Origin: DASVHS01 sp038244815
GTDB lineage: Bacteria > Acidobacteriota > Thermoanaerobaculia > Gp7-AA8
Direction: 5' to 3'
NCBI GenBank assembly: GCA_038244815.1
Contig: JBBRTB010000011.1
Span: 72,968-136,967 of the forward strand
Length of the DNA stretch: 64,000 nucleotides
Positions 16,157 through 25,535 of this stretch are shown in pieces. How positions within the stretch are numbered: the first letter of the stretch is position 1; each line of letters starts with the position of its first letter. The notes below the pieces were generated by a model. That model saw nothing but the letters and a program-made list of their open reading frames with translations. It was not told where the DNA came from and made no database searches. Position numbers and translations under genes: made by a program.

Positions 16157-17419
16157 TTGGAACGGTTCGTCCGCAGTGCAATCGTTCTGTGCATCGCCAT
16201 GATGCCGCTTGTCGCGCGCGGCGGTGAGGGGGGAATCATCTCCACCCGTTGCGGAGAAACCGAAATCGCGCTCGACGCGAAGCACTCGGTGGCGCTGCTT
16301 GACGGCTGCGGCGAACAATATCCGGAAGACCTCCTGTGGCATCTCGACCGGATCGATCAGATCATGGGAACGCTCGATGGGAAATTCGACCGGCGCAATC
16401 GAGGCCGGGGAACCGTCGTCTATGTCATCGATACGGGTGTGCTCGCCGACCACGTGGAGTTCGAATCGGCGGACGGCCGTTCCCGGGTCATCGACGGCGT
16501 CGACAGCAGTGACGATGTTCCGCTCGGTGCGTCGGATTGCCGGAGCGCGAACAAGGCCCTGGCCCCCTGTTTCTCGAACTTCGATGAGCTGCCCGCGGCC
16601 TCGCACGGGACGAGCGTGGCCTCCATCATCGCCGGCAAAAACGTCGGAGTGGCACCCGACGCGCAGATCGTCAGCGTGCGCGTGATGAACGAGCGCGGCC
16701 TGGCCACGACCCGCAGTTATCTGGACGGGCTGAACGCCATCATCCGTCACGCCTGGTCGCCGGCCGCGCCGCCGTTTCGAACGGCCATCGTGAACATCAG
16801 CGGCTGGGTGCTCGAGCAGATCATCGGCGCGCGGGAGTCTCATCCCGTACGGTTCGCCACCGTCGAGCAGAAGATCGAGGACATGGTGTCCGGCGTCGAC
16901 GCGAATGGAGCCCCCGATCCCGACGGCAAGCGCTTTCTGTTCGTCGTTGCGGCGAACAACATCGACGGCGGCTGCGGTCTCTCCGGTTACGTCGACCGTT
17001 TCCCGGCCATCCTCGGCAAGCGGATCGACGGAGTGATCACCGTGGGCGGGATGACCGCCGAGAATTCGTGGTGGTATGGCAGCTGTCGCGGTGGCATCGA
17101 GGTCCTCGGTCCGGCCAAAGGGATCTTCAGCGCCACGATCACGGGCCGCAATCATTACCGCGGCAAGCGGCCGAATCTGCGGTCGGGGACGTCGTTCGCC
17201 GCGCCGGTGATCTCCGGCATCGCCGCGCTGCTCTTGTCCGAGCATCCCGATCTGACACCGGCGCAACTGGAGGCGTCGATCAACCGGACGCAGTCGCGGA
17301 TCGACAACCTCTCCGCCGCCTTCGCCGATGGCAAAGTGGCGAACGTGGTGCCCGTCGAGCCGGCACGGACGATGATCTCCTCGGCGACCGCCTTAGATTT
17401 CGCCGCGGGCAATCAGTAG
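16157..17419 (+). CDS. secreted subtilisin-like serine peptidase (S8)
   Basis: A 420-residue protein. A signal peptide (VRSAIVLCIAMMPLVARGG) leads into an N-terminal part of about 60 residues and an S8 domain with the full triad: Asp in YVIDTGVLADH, His in SHGTSVASIIAG, Ser in RSGTSFAAPVISG; the oxyanion Asn lies in VVAANN. It is probably exported, with paired cysteines likely stabilising it. I chose TTG at 16157 because AGGAG sits six bases before it and the first residues then form a normal signal peptide; a longer ORF to 16055 overlaps the divergent STT3-like gene. No partner gene is obvious. Confidence 0.9.
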   Translation: MERFVRSAIVLCIAMMPLVARGGEGGIISTRCGETEIALDAKHSVALLDGCGEQYPEDLLWHLDRIDQIMGTLDGKFDRRNRGRGTVVYVIDTGVLADHVEFESADGRSRVIDGVDSSDDVPLGASDCRSANKALAPCFSNFDELPAASHGTSVASIIAGKNVGVAPDAQIVSVRVMNERGLATTRSYLDGLNAIIRHAWSPAAPPFRTAIVNISGWVLEQIIGARESHPVRFATVEQKIEDMVSGVDANGAPDPDGKRFLFVVAANNIDGGCGLSGYVDRFPAILGKRIDGVITVGGMTAENSWWYGSCRGGIEVLGPAKGIFSATITGRNHYRGKRPNLRSGTSFAAPVISGIAALLLSEHPDLTPAQLEASINRTQSRIDNLSAAFADGKVANVVPVEPARTMISSATALDFAAGNQ

Positions 17420-17420
17420 G

Positions 17421-17577
17421 CGCTGGGTGCTCGGTACTGGGTCCTCGGTTACCTGCGCGACGGATCGGCTTCGTTCCTCAACCGAGGCCCGAGGCCCGAG
17501 GCCCTCCTCAGGTTATCCTGCAAGACGGCTTCCTTCCTCAACCGAGGACCGAGGACCGAGGACCGAGGACCCATCCA
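17421..17577. repeat. GAGGACC / GGTCCTC inverted tandem repeat upstream of parE
   Basis: This 157-base gap carries GGTCCTCGG on the left and several tandem CCGAGGACC or CCGAGGCCC units on the right (17481-17508 and 17540-17572). The halves can pair. No gene is seen. The last unit ends six bases before the parE TTG. The same type of repeat appears in the BNR lipoprotein gene around 53920-53955. Confidence 0.8.
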
Positions 17578-19470
17578 TTGACCTCCACCTACGACTCATC
17601 CGCGATCGAAGTCCTCACCGGGCTCGAGCCGGTGCGCAAGCGCCCCGGCATGTACACCATGACCGAGAGGCCGAATCATCTCGCCCAGGAGGTGATCGAC
17701 AACTCCGCCGACGAGGCCATCGCCGGTTTCGCCGACGAGATCTCGGTGACGCTGCACGACGACGGATCGCTCACCGTAACCGACAACGGGCGCGGCATGC
17801 CGGTCGACAAGCACGCCAAGGAGGGCGTGACCGGCGTCGAAGTAATCCTCACGCGCCTGCACGCCGGAGCGAAGTTCTCTGACAAGAACTACCGCTTCTC
17901 CGGCGGGCTGCACGGCGTGGGCGTATCGGTGGTCAATGCGCTCTCGAAGAAGCTGCAGGTGTGGGTGCGCCGCGACGGCAACGAATACTTCATGTGGTTC
18001 GCCGACGGGAAAAAGAAGCAGGAGCTGAAGGTCTCGGGTCAGGTCGGCAAGCGCAACACCGGCACCACGGTCCGTTTCTGGCCGGACGAGAAGTTCTTCG
18101 ACACGGTCCGATTCAACATCCCGCGCCTCAAGCATGTGATGCGAGCGAAGGCGGTGCTCTCGCCCGGACTGCGCATGCGCTTCACGAGCGAAGTCGACAA
18201 GGCCGACAACGAAGAGTGGTTCTACGAGGACGGTCTCAAAGACTATCTCCTGTCCGAGCTGGCCGGAGCGACGACCGTTCCGGAGGAGCCGTTCCGCAGT
18301 CATTTCAAAGGACACGATCACGAAGTCGACTGGGCCGTCCTGTGGATGCCGGAGGACAGCGACATCATCGGCGAGAGCTACGTCAATCTCCTCCCCACGA
18401 CGCAGGGCGGCACGCATGTCAACGGATTCCGCACCGGCCTGACCGAAGCCATCCGGGAGTTCTGCGAGTTCCGCAACCTTCTTCCGCGCGGGGTGAAGCT
18501 GACGCCCGAGGACGTGTGGGCGCGCTGCAGCTACATCCTCGCGGTGCGGATGAGCGATCCACAGTTCACCGGTCAGACGAAGGATCGCCTGTCGTCGAGA
18601 GAAGCCTCCGCGTTCGTCTCCGGCGTCACCCAGGACGCGTTCTCGCTCTGGCTCAATCAGAACACGGCGCACGCGGAGCAGATCGCGAAGGTGGCCATCG
18701 ACCAGGCCATGATCCGCCTGCGCCAGGGGAAGAAGGTCGAGCGCAAGAAGCTGACGAGTGGTCCGGCCCTGCCGGGCAAGCTCGCCGACTGCACGAGCCA
18801 GGACCTCAATCGCACGGAGTTGTTCCTCGTCGAAGGCGATTCCGCGGGCGGCTCGGCCAAGCAGGCCCGCGACCGCGAGTTCCAGGCCATCATGCCGCTG
18901 CGCGGCAAGATCCTGAACACCTGGGAGGTAGAGTCGAACGAAGTCCTCTCCTCGCAGGAAGTGCACGACATCGCCGTAGCCCTCGGCGTCGATCCCGGAT
19001 CGGCGAATGTCGACGGTCTGCGCTATGGAAAGGTGTGCATTCTGGCCGACGCCGATTCCGACGGCGCGCACATCGCCACGTTGCTCTGCGCGTTGTTCGT
19101 GCGGCACTTCCACAAGCTCGTCGAGGACGGCCGCGTGCACGTGGCCATGCCTCCGCTCTATCGCATCGACGTCGGCAAGAACGTCTACTACGCGCTCGAC
19201 GATCAGGAGCGCGACGGCATCCTGGCCCGCATCGACGCCGAGGGGATCCGGGGGAAGGTCAACATCCAGCGGTTCAAGGGGTTGGGTGAGATGAACCCGT
19301 TGCAGCTGCGCGAGACGACCATGTCGCCCGACACGCGCCGGCTGGTGCAGCTGACGCTCGACGAGAGCGAGGCCATGGCCACGATCGACATGCTCCTGGC
19401 TAAGAACCGCGCCCCGGACCGGAAGCAGTGGCTGACCGAGGAGGGGAACAAGGCAGAGGTTCTGGGGTAG
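17578..19470 (+). CDS. parE: DNA topoisomerase IV subunit B
   Basis: A 630-residue type II topoisomerase subunit, the size of ParE rather than of many GyrB proteins. GHKL ATPase motifs are DNSADEAIAG, DNGRGMPVD and GGLHGVGVSVVNALS; the Toprim motifs are EGDSAGGSAKQARDR and DADSDGAHIATLL. It works with ParC to decatenate daughter chromosomes. I assign ParE because parC lies 7.5 kb downstream on the same strand and because GyrB-specific insertions are absent; a GyrB identity is less likely but not excluded. The start is TTG at 17578, in a repeat-rich leader. Confidence 0.9.
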   Translation: MTSTYDSSAIEVLTGLEPVRKRPGMYTMTERPNHLAQEVIDNSADEAIAGFADEISVTLHDDGSLTVTDNGRGMPVDKHAKEGVTGVEVILTRLHAGAKFSDKNYRFSGGLHGVGVSVVNALSKKLQVWVRRDGNEYFMWFADGKKKQELKVSGQVGKRNTGTTVRFWPDEKFFDTVRFNIPRLKHVMRAKAVLSPGLRMRFTSEVDKADNEEWFYEDGLKDYLLSELAGATTVPEEPFRSHFKGHDHEVDWAVLWMPEDSDIIGESYVNLLPTTQGGTHVNGFRTGLTEAIREFCEFRNLLPRGVKLTPEDVWARCSYILAVRMSDPQFTGQTKDRLSSREASAFVSGVTQDAFSLWLNQNTAHAEQIAKVAIDQAMIRLRQGKKVERKKLTSGPALPGKLADCTSQDLNRTELFLVEGDSAGGSAKQARDREFQAIMPLRGKILNTWEVESNEVLSSQEVHDIAVALGVDPGSANVDGLRYGKVCILADADSDGAHIATLLCALFVRHFHKLVEDGRVHVAMPPLYRIDVGKNVYYALDDQERDGILARIDAEGIRGKVNIQRFKGLGEMNPLQLRETTMSPDTRRLVQLTLDESEAMATIDMLLAKNRAPDRKQWLTEEGNKAEVLG

Positions 19471-19520
19471 GTTTTCGGTACGTTCTCCCTCGAGGGGCGC
19501 GCCGGGAGGAGCGGTCCTGC

Positions 19521-19526
19521 TACAAT
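19521..19526 (+). promoter_or_regulatory. -10 box of the DUF11 surface protein gene
   Basis: TACAAT preceded by TGC gives an extended -10 element. It lies 97 bases before the ATG at 19624, leaving an untranslated leader of about 90 bases that ends in a CGGAGAGG ribosome-binding site. This contrasts with the leaderless promoters common elsewhere in the window. Confidence 0.5.
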
Positions 19527-19623
19527 CTGCCGATCCGATTTTCAGCGACTGATCGCGCCGTGTTTTGCGGGTCTCTCTCGCCGCGAAAACGGAACATACG
19601 CCAGCTCAAACGGAGAGGTCTCC

Positions 19624-22600
19624 ATGGATAACTTTGTGCCCCCGAGCAAACGCAGCCGGTCGCTCCTCTGCACCAGCTTCGCGGTCAGTTTCGTCGCCAT
19701 CATCGTCGTCGCGGTCGTCATCGGATTCACGGCCCAGGCGGCGAACTACAGCGCCTTCGCCGCAGGGTCGGTGAACTGGACCGCGACGACGGTATCGGGC
19801 TTTTCCTGGGGTTGCACGACGACCGGAGGGACCGACTCGTGCGGAGCGTATCCGGGCCAGTTACCGAATCCCGGCGGCGACACGGCGGTCATCACCACCT
19901 CCGGCGGTCCGCTCTTGATCACCGTCGACTCCAACATTCCCAATCCTGTCACGATGGATCTGGGCGGCTTCAACGGTTCCACGGTCGATGTCGCATCCGG
20001 AGGCACCCTCCGGTTGGCGGGCGCCTCGGTCCTGCAATCGCTGGAGACGCTCTCGATCAGCGGCGGAACGTTGACCAACAACGGCACGCTGGCGGTCACC
20101 GGCAGCAGCGGTCCGTCACTGGTTCTCAACAGCGGCACGTTCGATGGTGCCGGCACGACGAACATCGGTGGGCTCGGCGGCACGTTCAACATCGTCGCGT
20201 CCGCTGCGTCGGCGATCAATCAGCAGACCATCAACAACGCGAAGTTCACGAACTTCAACACCGGCGGAACGGTGGCGATGGGTTTGGGTGCGACGTTCAT
20301 GAACCAGCCGGGCGGCATCTTCAACGCCAATGGCGGCGGCACGATCTCACAGGGAGCGGGTCTGGCGCTGTTCAACAACGCATCGACCTTTCAGAAAACG
20401 GGGGGCGCCGCCTTCACCGTAGGTGTTCCGTTCGCCAACACCGGCCTCGTGTCGCTGCCGGCAACGGGACTGGCGCTCAATCTTCTGGGCGGCTCGACCT
20501 CGAGCGGAGCGACCTGGAACCTCGGCGTGGGTGGCGCGATCAACTTCAGCGGCTCGCACGCATTCAGCGGCGCGCAGTCGTTTCTCGGCACGGGCACTCT
20601 GACCATCAACCCGGCGGGGTCGTGGAAAATCGGCACGCCCGCGCCGCTGTCGATTCCGGCCTTGATGAACCTCACGAACAACGGAACTCTCGACCTGGCC
20701 AGTTCCCCCTCGTTCGAGACGCTCAATGTCGGCGGTAATTTCGCGCAGGGCGCTGCCGGCATGTCCCTTTTCAAGATCGGGCCGCCTAACGGGAGTTCGG
20801 ACGTGGTCAACGTCACGGGCAGCTCCACGCTCGCCGGAAACCTCACTGCCTCGCTGGGCAGTTTGTACGCACCGGTCAACGGCGACACGTTCACGGTCCT
20901 GACGGCGCTCGGGACTCGTACGGCTGATTTCACCACCTACACCTTGCCCTTGTTCCCCGGCGGAATCTTCACTTCGCAGTACTTCGGTGCCGGGCCTGAA
21001 AATCTGCAACTCGTTGCCGCGCCCGCGATCGACATCGGCGTGGGCAAGACCGGTCCGGCCAGCGTCCTTCACAACCAGGACGCCACGTACACGGTGAGCG
21101 TGACGAATGCCGCCGGTTCTTCGACCGCAACAAACGTCGTCCTCAGCGATAACTTCTCATCCGGGTTGTATCAAGCCGGCTCGTCAAGCCCGTTCTGCGG
21201 ACTGCTTGGGCCCGGTGTGCTCAGTTGCACGATTCCGTCGATCGCCCCGGGCGCGACGGTGAATCTGCCGATCGTCATCAACGCCAACACGCTTGGAACG
21301 ATCGTCAACTCGGCGTCGTTCATCTCTGCCAACGAAATCGATACGAATTCCGCCAACAACAACAGCCCGGCAGTGAGCACAACCGTGGTAGCAGTCGCCG
21401 ATCTCGCGCTCACGAAGACCGGACCACCGACTGCCGTCGCCGGCGCTCCGCTCGCATACACGATCACGGTCAACAACGCCGGACCGGACACGGCAACCGG
21501 ACTGACCGTCACCGATACGATGCCCGCCGGCACGACCGCGATTTCCCCGGCCGGACCGGGCTGGGCCTGTTCCGTCGTCACGAGCACGGTGACGTGCACG
21601 CTGGCCACTCTGGCGCCCGGGCCCGCCTCTCCGATTACGATCAACGCCAACGCTCCGGCGGCTGGCGGCCCGATCAACAATACTGCCACCGTCACGTCGA
21701 CCTCCAGCGATCCGAACGGCACCGACAACAGCGCCACCTGGACCACGACCGTGACCGCCTCGGCCGACATCGGCATCACCAAGACCGGTGCGGCCGTCGT
21801 GACGGCGGGACAGAACGCGACCTACACGTTCAACGTCGTCAACAACGGTCCGTCGGCCGTTCCGAGCGTGACCGTCAACGACACGCCCGGCGCGGGTCTG
21901 ACGTTCGTCTCCGCGACCGCTCCGTGCGCGGGCGGATTCCCCTGCACGCTGCCGGGACTCGCTTCCGGCGGCAGTTCCTCGTTCACGGCGACATTTGCAG
22001 TCAGCCCGTCCGCGACGGGCACCGTCACCAATGGTGCCAGCGCCGCCGCGGCGGGCGTCAGCGATCCGAATTCAGCGAACGACGCGTCACCTCCAGCGTC
22101 CGCCGCCGTGGCGATCAACTCCGATGTGCAGATCGCGAAGACAGGACCGGCGTCCGCGTCCCCCGGCCAGGCCATCACGTACAGCATCACTGTCACGAAC
22201 CTCGGTCCGTCGACGGCGACCGGTGTGACCGTCAGCGATCCCACGCCGGCCCAGACCACCGCTGGTTCGGTCTCCAGCTCTCCGTCTCTCTGCGCGTCAC
22301 TTCCGTGCACCATTCCCACGCTGGCACCGGGAAGCAGCGTGATCATCAGCGCCGGTTTCACGGTCAACTCGTCGGCGGCGGGCTCCATCAGCAACAGCGC
22401 GAGCGTCACCTCCACGTCGACCGACAGTAACGGCACGAACAACACTGCCGCGGCGGTCACCACGATCACGCCGCAGGCCGATCTGAAGATCACGAAGAGC
22501 GGTCCGGCTGGTTTCCCCACGGGCGGCGGGCCCGTTACGTTCACGATCACCGTCAGCAATCTGGGGCCGTCGACGGCGACCGGCGTGGTCGTCAACGACA

Positions 22601-25440
22601 GTCCGTCCGCCGGTCTGGTCTTCCAGAGCAACTCCGGAGCGTGCACGACGCTGTTCCCGTGCTCGATCGCTTCACTGGCATCCGGAGGCAGCGTGACGAT
22701 CCAGTCCGTGTTCAACGTCGCGGCGACAGCCAACGTCGTCACGAACACGGCGGACGTGACTTCTTCCGTTGCCGATCCGAATTCGTTCAACAACTCGTCG
22801 AGCGTGACCGTCGGGTCCTCCTGTCCGACGGGAACCCTCGTTCAGTTCGTGCCGTTCAGCGGCCAGCAGGACGTTCCCGTCTCCGGCCTGATGCAATGGA
22901 CGAACGTGGGTGGCACGGGCTACGACGTCTACATGGGACCGGCGGGCAGCGGATGCGCGACGCTGGTGGCCAGTAATGTGAGCGGAACGAGTTACAGCTA
23001 TTCGGGCCTGATCGCGAATACCGATTACGAAAGCCGCATCGTCGCGGTCCGTCCGGGGTGTCCGTCCATTGCCTCGCAGTGCATCCGTTGGAGAACCGGA
23101 TCGGGTCCGTGCAATCTGGCCACGCCCCAACTCACGGCTCCGGCCAGCGGAGCGACGATCGGTTCACCGACGACACTGCAATGGAGCGCGGTGGCCGGTG
23201 CGACGCAGTACCACGTCGTGGTGACCGTGAACGGCAACAACGTCATCGATCAGACCACCGCGGCCACTTCGCTCGATGTCGTCATCCCGAATGGGGACGC
23301 CACCTGGAGCGTGATTGCCATGAGCGGCAATTGCACCAGTCCGTCCTCGAGCGGATCGTTCCATGTCTGCGCCCCGCCGCCGGCTCCACTGGCCGGCGTG
23401 GTGGGTGCGCCGTCGTCGGGACAGGCGTACTCGGTCATCGTGACGAATCCGACCGCGGACAACGTGCAGTACGACTTTCAGGAAGCGGACAACGACTCGT
23501 TCAACAACGCCACGACGCAGAGCACGACCTCGACATCGGTTTCCTACATGCACAACGCCGCGACCGCGGCACAGGTGTTCTTCTACCGCGTGCGCGCCCT
23601 GGGCACATGTACGAATACGTCCGGCGCATACTCGAGGACGATTCGCGTCGTGATCGTTCCTGCCGTCGTGAACAGGCGTAATCCACACGTCAACGTCCCG
23701 GCCGGAAGCATCGAGCCGGCCTCGTTCCAGGTCTTCATCCCCGGCGAGTCGGTGCCGGTCAACTTCACCATCAGCGTCGACCGACCCTGGATTCTGATGG
23801 TCGATCCGTCCAGTGGCATCCTGCCCGTTGGCGGTCTCCTCGTGACCGTGACCGTCGATCCGGCGCAGCTGCCGAACGGCACGTTCACGGCCTCGCTCAT
23901 CGTCGTGACCACCCCGCTGGCGAACAGCGGCCGGGTCACAACCAACGGAAGCGGAGGGAAGTCGGTTCCGATCACGATCAATCTCGTCACTCCCGTCGTG
24001 CCGAACAGTCCCAGCGGGCCGACGGAGAACTCGCTCATCATTCCCGTGGTCGGACATCAGGCCGGCCTTAACTCGCAGTGGCGTTCCGACATCCGCATCT
24101 ACAACGCCTCGCCACAGGCGCTGAAGTACCTGCTGAACTTCACGCCGCAGGGATCGTCCGATGTGAAGCAGACGACGCTTACGACGGCGTCGAACGACAC
24201 GACCGCGCTCGACGACATCATTCACAACTGGTTCGGTGTGGGCGAGGTGGGTGACAGCTCCACCGGCGTGCTGGAGATCCGCCCGATGACGCTGGACGGC
24301 AGCACCACTCCGCCGCAGGGCAGTTCGTTCACGACGGTGGCGTCGAGCCGCACGTTCAACGAGACCAGCACGGGGACGCTCGGGCAGTTCATCCCGCCGG
24401 TCAAGTTCACGAACTTCATCGGGACGGGATCGCGCATGAGCCTGCAGCAGCTCGCCCAAAGCTCCTCCTACCGAACGAACTTCGGTCTGGTGGAAGCGTC
24501 GGGCTCACCGGTCTCGCTGCTGCTGTCGATGTTCAGCAGCTCCGGGTCTAAATTGTTCGATCTGCCGGTCAATCTCGCCGCCGGCGAGCAGAAGCTTCTC
24601 AACGGTTTGCTCGCCTCGCAGGGTGTGAACGACCTGAGCGATGGCCGGATGGAAGTGTCGGTCGTCGGCGGCAACGGCAAGGTCACCGGATACGCGTCGG
24701 TCATCGACAACGCCAGCCTCGACCCGCAGCTCGTGCCGGGACAGAACCTGACGAACACGAGCTCGCAGCTCTACGTCGTGCCCGGCGTGGCCGACCTGAA
24801 CAACGGCCTGGCCAAGTGGCGCACGGACATGCGCGTCTACAACAGCGGTCAGACTGCGCAGACCGCGAATCTCACGTTCTTCGCGCAGGATCAGGCCAGT
24901 CAGCCGCTGAACGCCGCGGTGACCGTGAATCCGGGCGAGGTGAAAGTGCTCGACGGCGTCCTGCAGTCGTTGTTCTCGACGCACGACGTCGGCGGCATGG
25001 TGCAGTTGACCACCGCAACCGGCTCGCAACTCGTCGTCACCGCCAGAACGTTCAACCAGACGTCCAACGGTACGCTCGGTCAGTTCATCAAGGCGGCCAC
25101 GGCGGCCGACGGCATTACGAACAACGCCCGCACGCTCAACATCCTCCAGGTCGAAGACTCGCCGCGCTTCCGCACCAACGTCGGCCTTGCGGAGATGAGC
25201 GGCCAGCCGGTCACGGTGGAGGTGTCGCTGGTCCTGCCCGACTCGAAGCTGACGCCTTCGATTCAGGTCCCGCTGGCGGCGAACGAGTTCCGTCAGTTCG
25301 GTGTGGCCGACTTCGGCCTGGGAGACATCTACAACGTGCGCGTGAGCGTGAAGGTGGTCGGTGGCGGTGGCAGCGTGACCGCGTACGGCTCGGTCATCGA
25401 TCAGGTCACGACCGATCCGACCTACGTGCAGGCACAGTAA
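19624..25440 (+). CDS. giant secreted protein with DUF11 repeats
   Basis: A 1,938-residue exported protein. It begins with a hydrophobic signal anchor (about residues 15-38) and a beta-helical, adhesin-like part to about residue 465 (repeats of GGTLTNNGTLAVTG type). Five DUF11 repeats follow at about 469, 592, 714, 832 and 951, each opening with KTGP/KSGP and containing YTITVNNAGPDTATGL-like sequence. FN3-like domains follow at about 1065, 1163 and 1250, a BACON-like segment (FTISVDRPWILMVDPSSGIL) at about 1350, and two related C-terminal domains of about 230 residues near 1470 and 1716 (WRSDIRIYN and WRTDMRVYN). No sorting signal is visible. It probably forms a long surface or matrix fibre. 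It separates parE from parC. Confidence 0.85.
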   Translation: MDNFVPPSKRSRSLLCTSFAVSFVAIIVVAVVIGFTAQAANYSAFAAGSVNWTATTVSGFSWGCTTTGGTDSCGAYPGQLPNPGGDTAVITTSGGPLLITVDSNIPNPVTMDLGGFNGSTVDVASGGTLRLAGASVLQSLETLSISGGTLTNNGTLAVTGSSGPSLVLNSGTFDGAGTTNIGGLGGTFNIVASAASAINQQTINNAKFTNFNTGGTVAMGLGATFMNQPGGIFNANGGGTISQGAGLALFNNASTFQKTGGAAFTVGVPFANTGLVSLPATGLALNLLGGSTSSGATWNLGVGGAINFSGSHAFSGAQSFLGTGTLTINPAGSWKIGTPAPLSIPALMNLTNNGTLDLASSPSFETLNVGGNFAQGAAGMSLFKIGPPNGSSDVVNVTGSSTLAGNLTASLGSLYAPVNGDTFTVLTALGTRTADFTTYTLPLFPGGIFTSQYFGAGPENLQLVAAPAIDIGVGKTGPASVLHNQDATYTVSVTNAAGSSTATNVVLSDNFSSGLYQAGSSSPFCGLLGPGVLSCTIPSIAPGATVNLPIVINANTLGTIVNSASFISANEIDTNSANNNSPAVSTTVVAVADLALTKTGPPTAVAGAPLAYTITVNNAGPDTATGLTVTDTMPAGTTAISPAGPGWACSVVTSTVTCTLATLAPGPASPITINANAPAAGGPINNTATVTSTSSDPNGTDNSATWTTTVTASADIGITKTGAAVVTAGQNATYTFNVVNNGPSAVPSVTVNDTPGAGLTFVSATAPCAGGFPCTLPGLASGGSSSFTATFAVSPSATGTVTNGASAAAAGVSDPNSANDASPPASAAVAINSDVQIAKTGPASASPGQAITYSITVTNLGPSTATGVTVSDPTPAQTTAGSVSSSPSLCASLPCTIPTLAPGSSVIISAGFTVNSSAAGSISNSASVTSTSTDSNGTNNTAAAVTTITPQADLKITKSGPAGFPTGGGPVTFTITVSNLGPSTATGVVVNDSPSAGLVFQSNSGACTTLFPCSIASLASGGSVTIQSVFNVAATANVVTNTADVTSSVADPNSFNNSSSVTVGSSCPTGTLVQFVPFSGQQDVPVSGLMQWTNVGGTGYDVYMGPAGSGCATLVASNVSGTSYSYSGLIANTDYESRIVAVRPGCPSIASQCIRWRTGSGPCNLATPQLTAPASGATIGSPTTLQWSAVAGATQYHVVVTVNGNNVIDQTTAATSLDVVIPNGDATWSVIAMSGNCTSPSSSGSFHVCAPPPAPLAGVVGAPSSGQAYSVIVTNPTADNVQYDFQEADNDSFNNATTQSTTSTSVSYMHNAATAAQVFFYRVRALGTCTNTSGAYSRTIRVVIVPAVVNRRNPHVNVPAGSIEPASFQVFIPGESVPVNFTISVDRPWILMVDPSSGILPVGGLLVTVTVDPAQLPNGTFTASLIVVTTPLANSGRVTTNGSGGKSVPITINLVTPVVPNSPSGPTENSLIIPVVGHQAGLNSQWRSDIRIYNASPQALKYLLNFTPQGSSDVKQTTLTTASNDTTALDDIIHNWFGVGEVGDSSTGVLEIRPMTLDGSTTPPQGSSFTTVASSRTFNETSTGTLGQFIPPVKFTNFIGTGSRMSLQQLAQSSSYRTNFGLVEASGSPVSLLLSMFSSSGSKLFDLPVNLAAGEQKLLNGLLASQGVNDLSDGRMEVSVVGGNGKVTGYASVIDNASLDPQLVPGQNLTNTSSQLYVVPGVADLNNGLAKWRTDMRVYNSGQTAQTANLTFFAQDQASQPLNAAVTVNPGEVKVLDGVLQSLFSTHDVGGMVQLTTATGSQLVVTARTFNQTSNGTLGQFIKAATAADGITNNARTLNILQVEDSPRFRTNVGLAEMSGQPVTVEVSLVLPDSKLTPSIQVPLAANEFRQFGVADFGLGDIYNVRVSVKVVGGGGSVTAYGSVIDQVTTDPTYVQAQ

Positions 25441-25478
25441 TCGAATGATGGGGCTACGAAGTGCGTGTAGGTGCCAGG

Positions 25479-25531
25479 CGTGTAGGTGCCGGCTTCAGCC
25501 GGCACGGCGCCGGCTCAAGCCGGCGCCCACA
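25479..25531. repeat. REP pair between convergent genes
   Basis: TGTAGGTGCCGGCTTCAGCC completes a palindrome and is followed by GGCGCCGGCTCAAGCCGGCG. It is the same family as the elements around the RAYT gene. A degenerate extra GTGTAGGTGCCAGG precedes it. It lies between the ends of the DUF11 protein gene and the phosphatase gene and could act in transcript termination or stability. Confidence 0.8.
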
Positions 25532-25535
25532 CTTG

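Noticed and set aside
17484..17572. Origin of replication or DnaA boxes upstream of parE
   Set aside because: The tandem units are GAGGACC-type repeats; no DnaA boxes or AT-rich unwinding element are seen.
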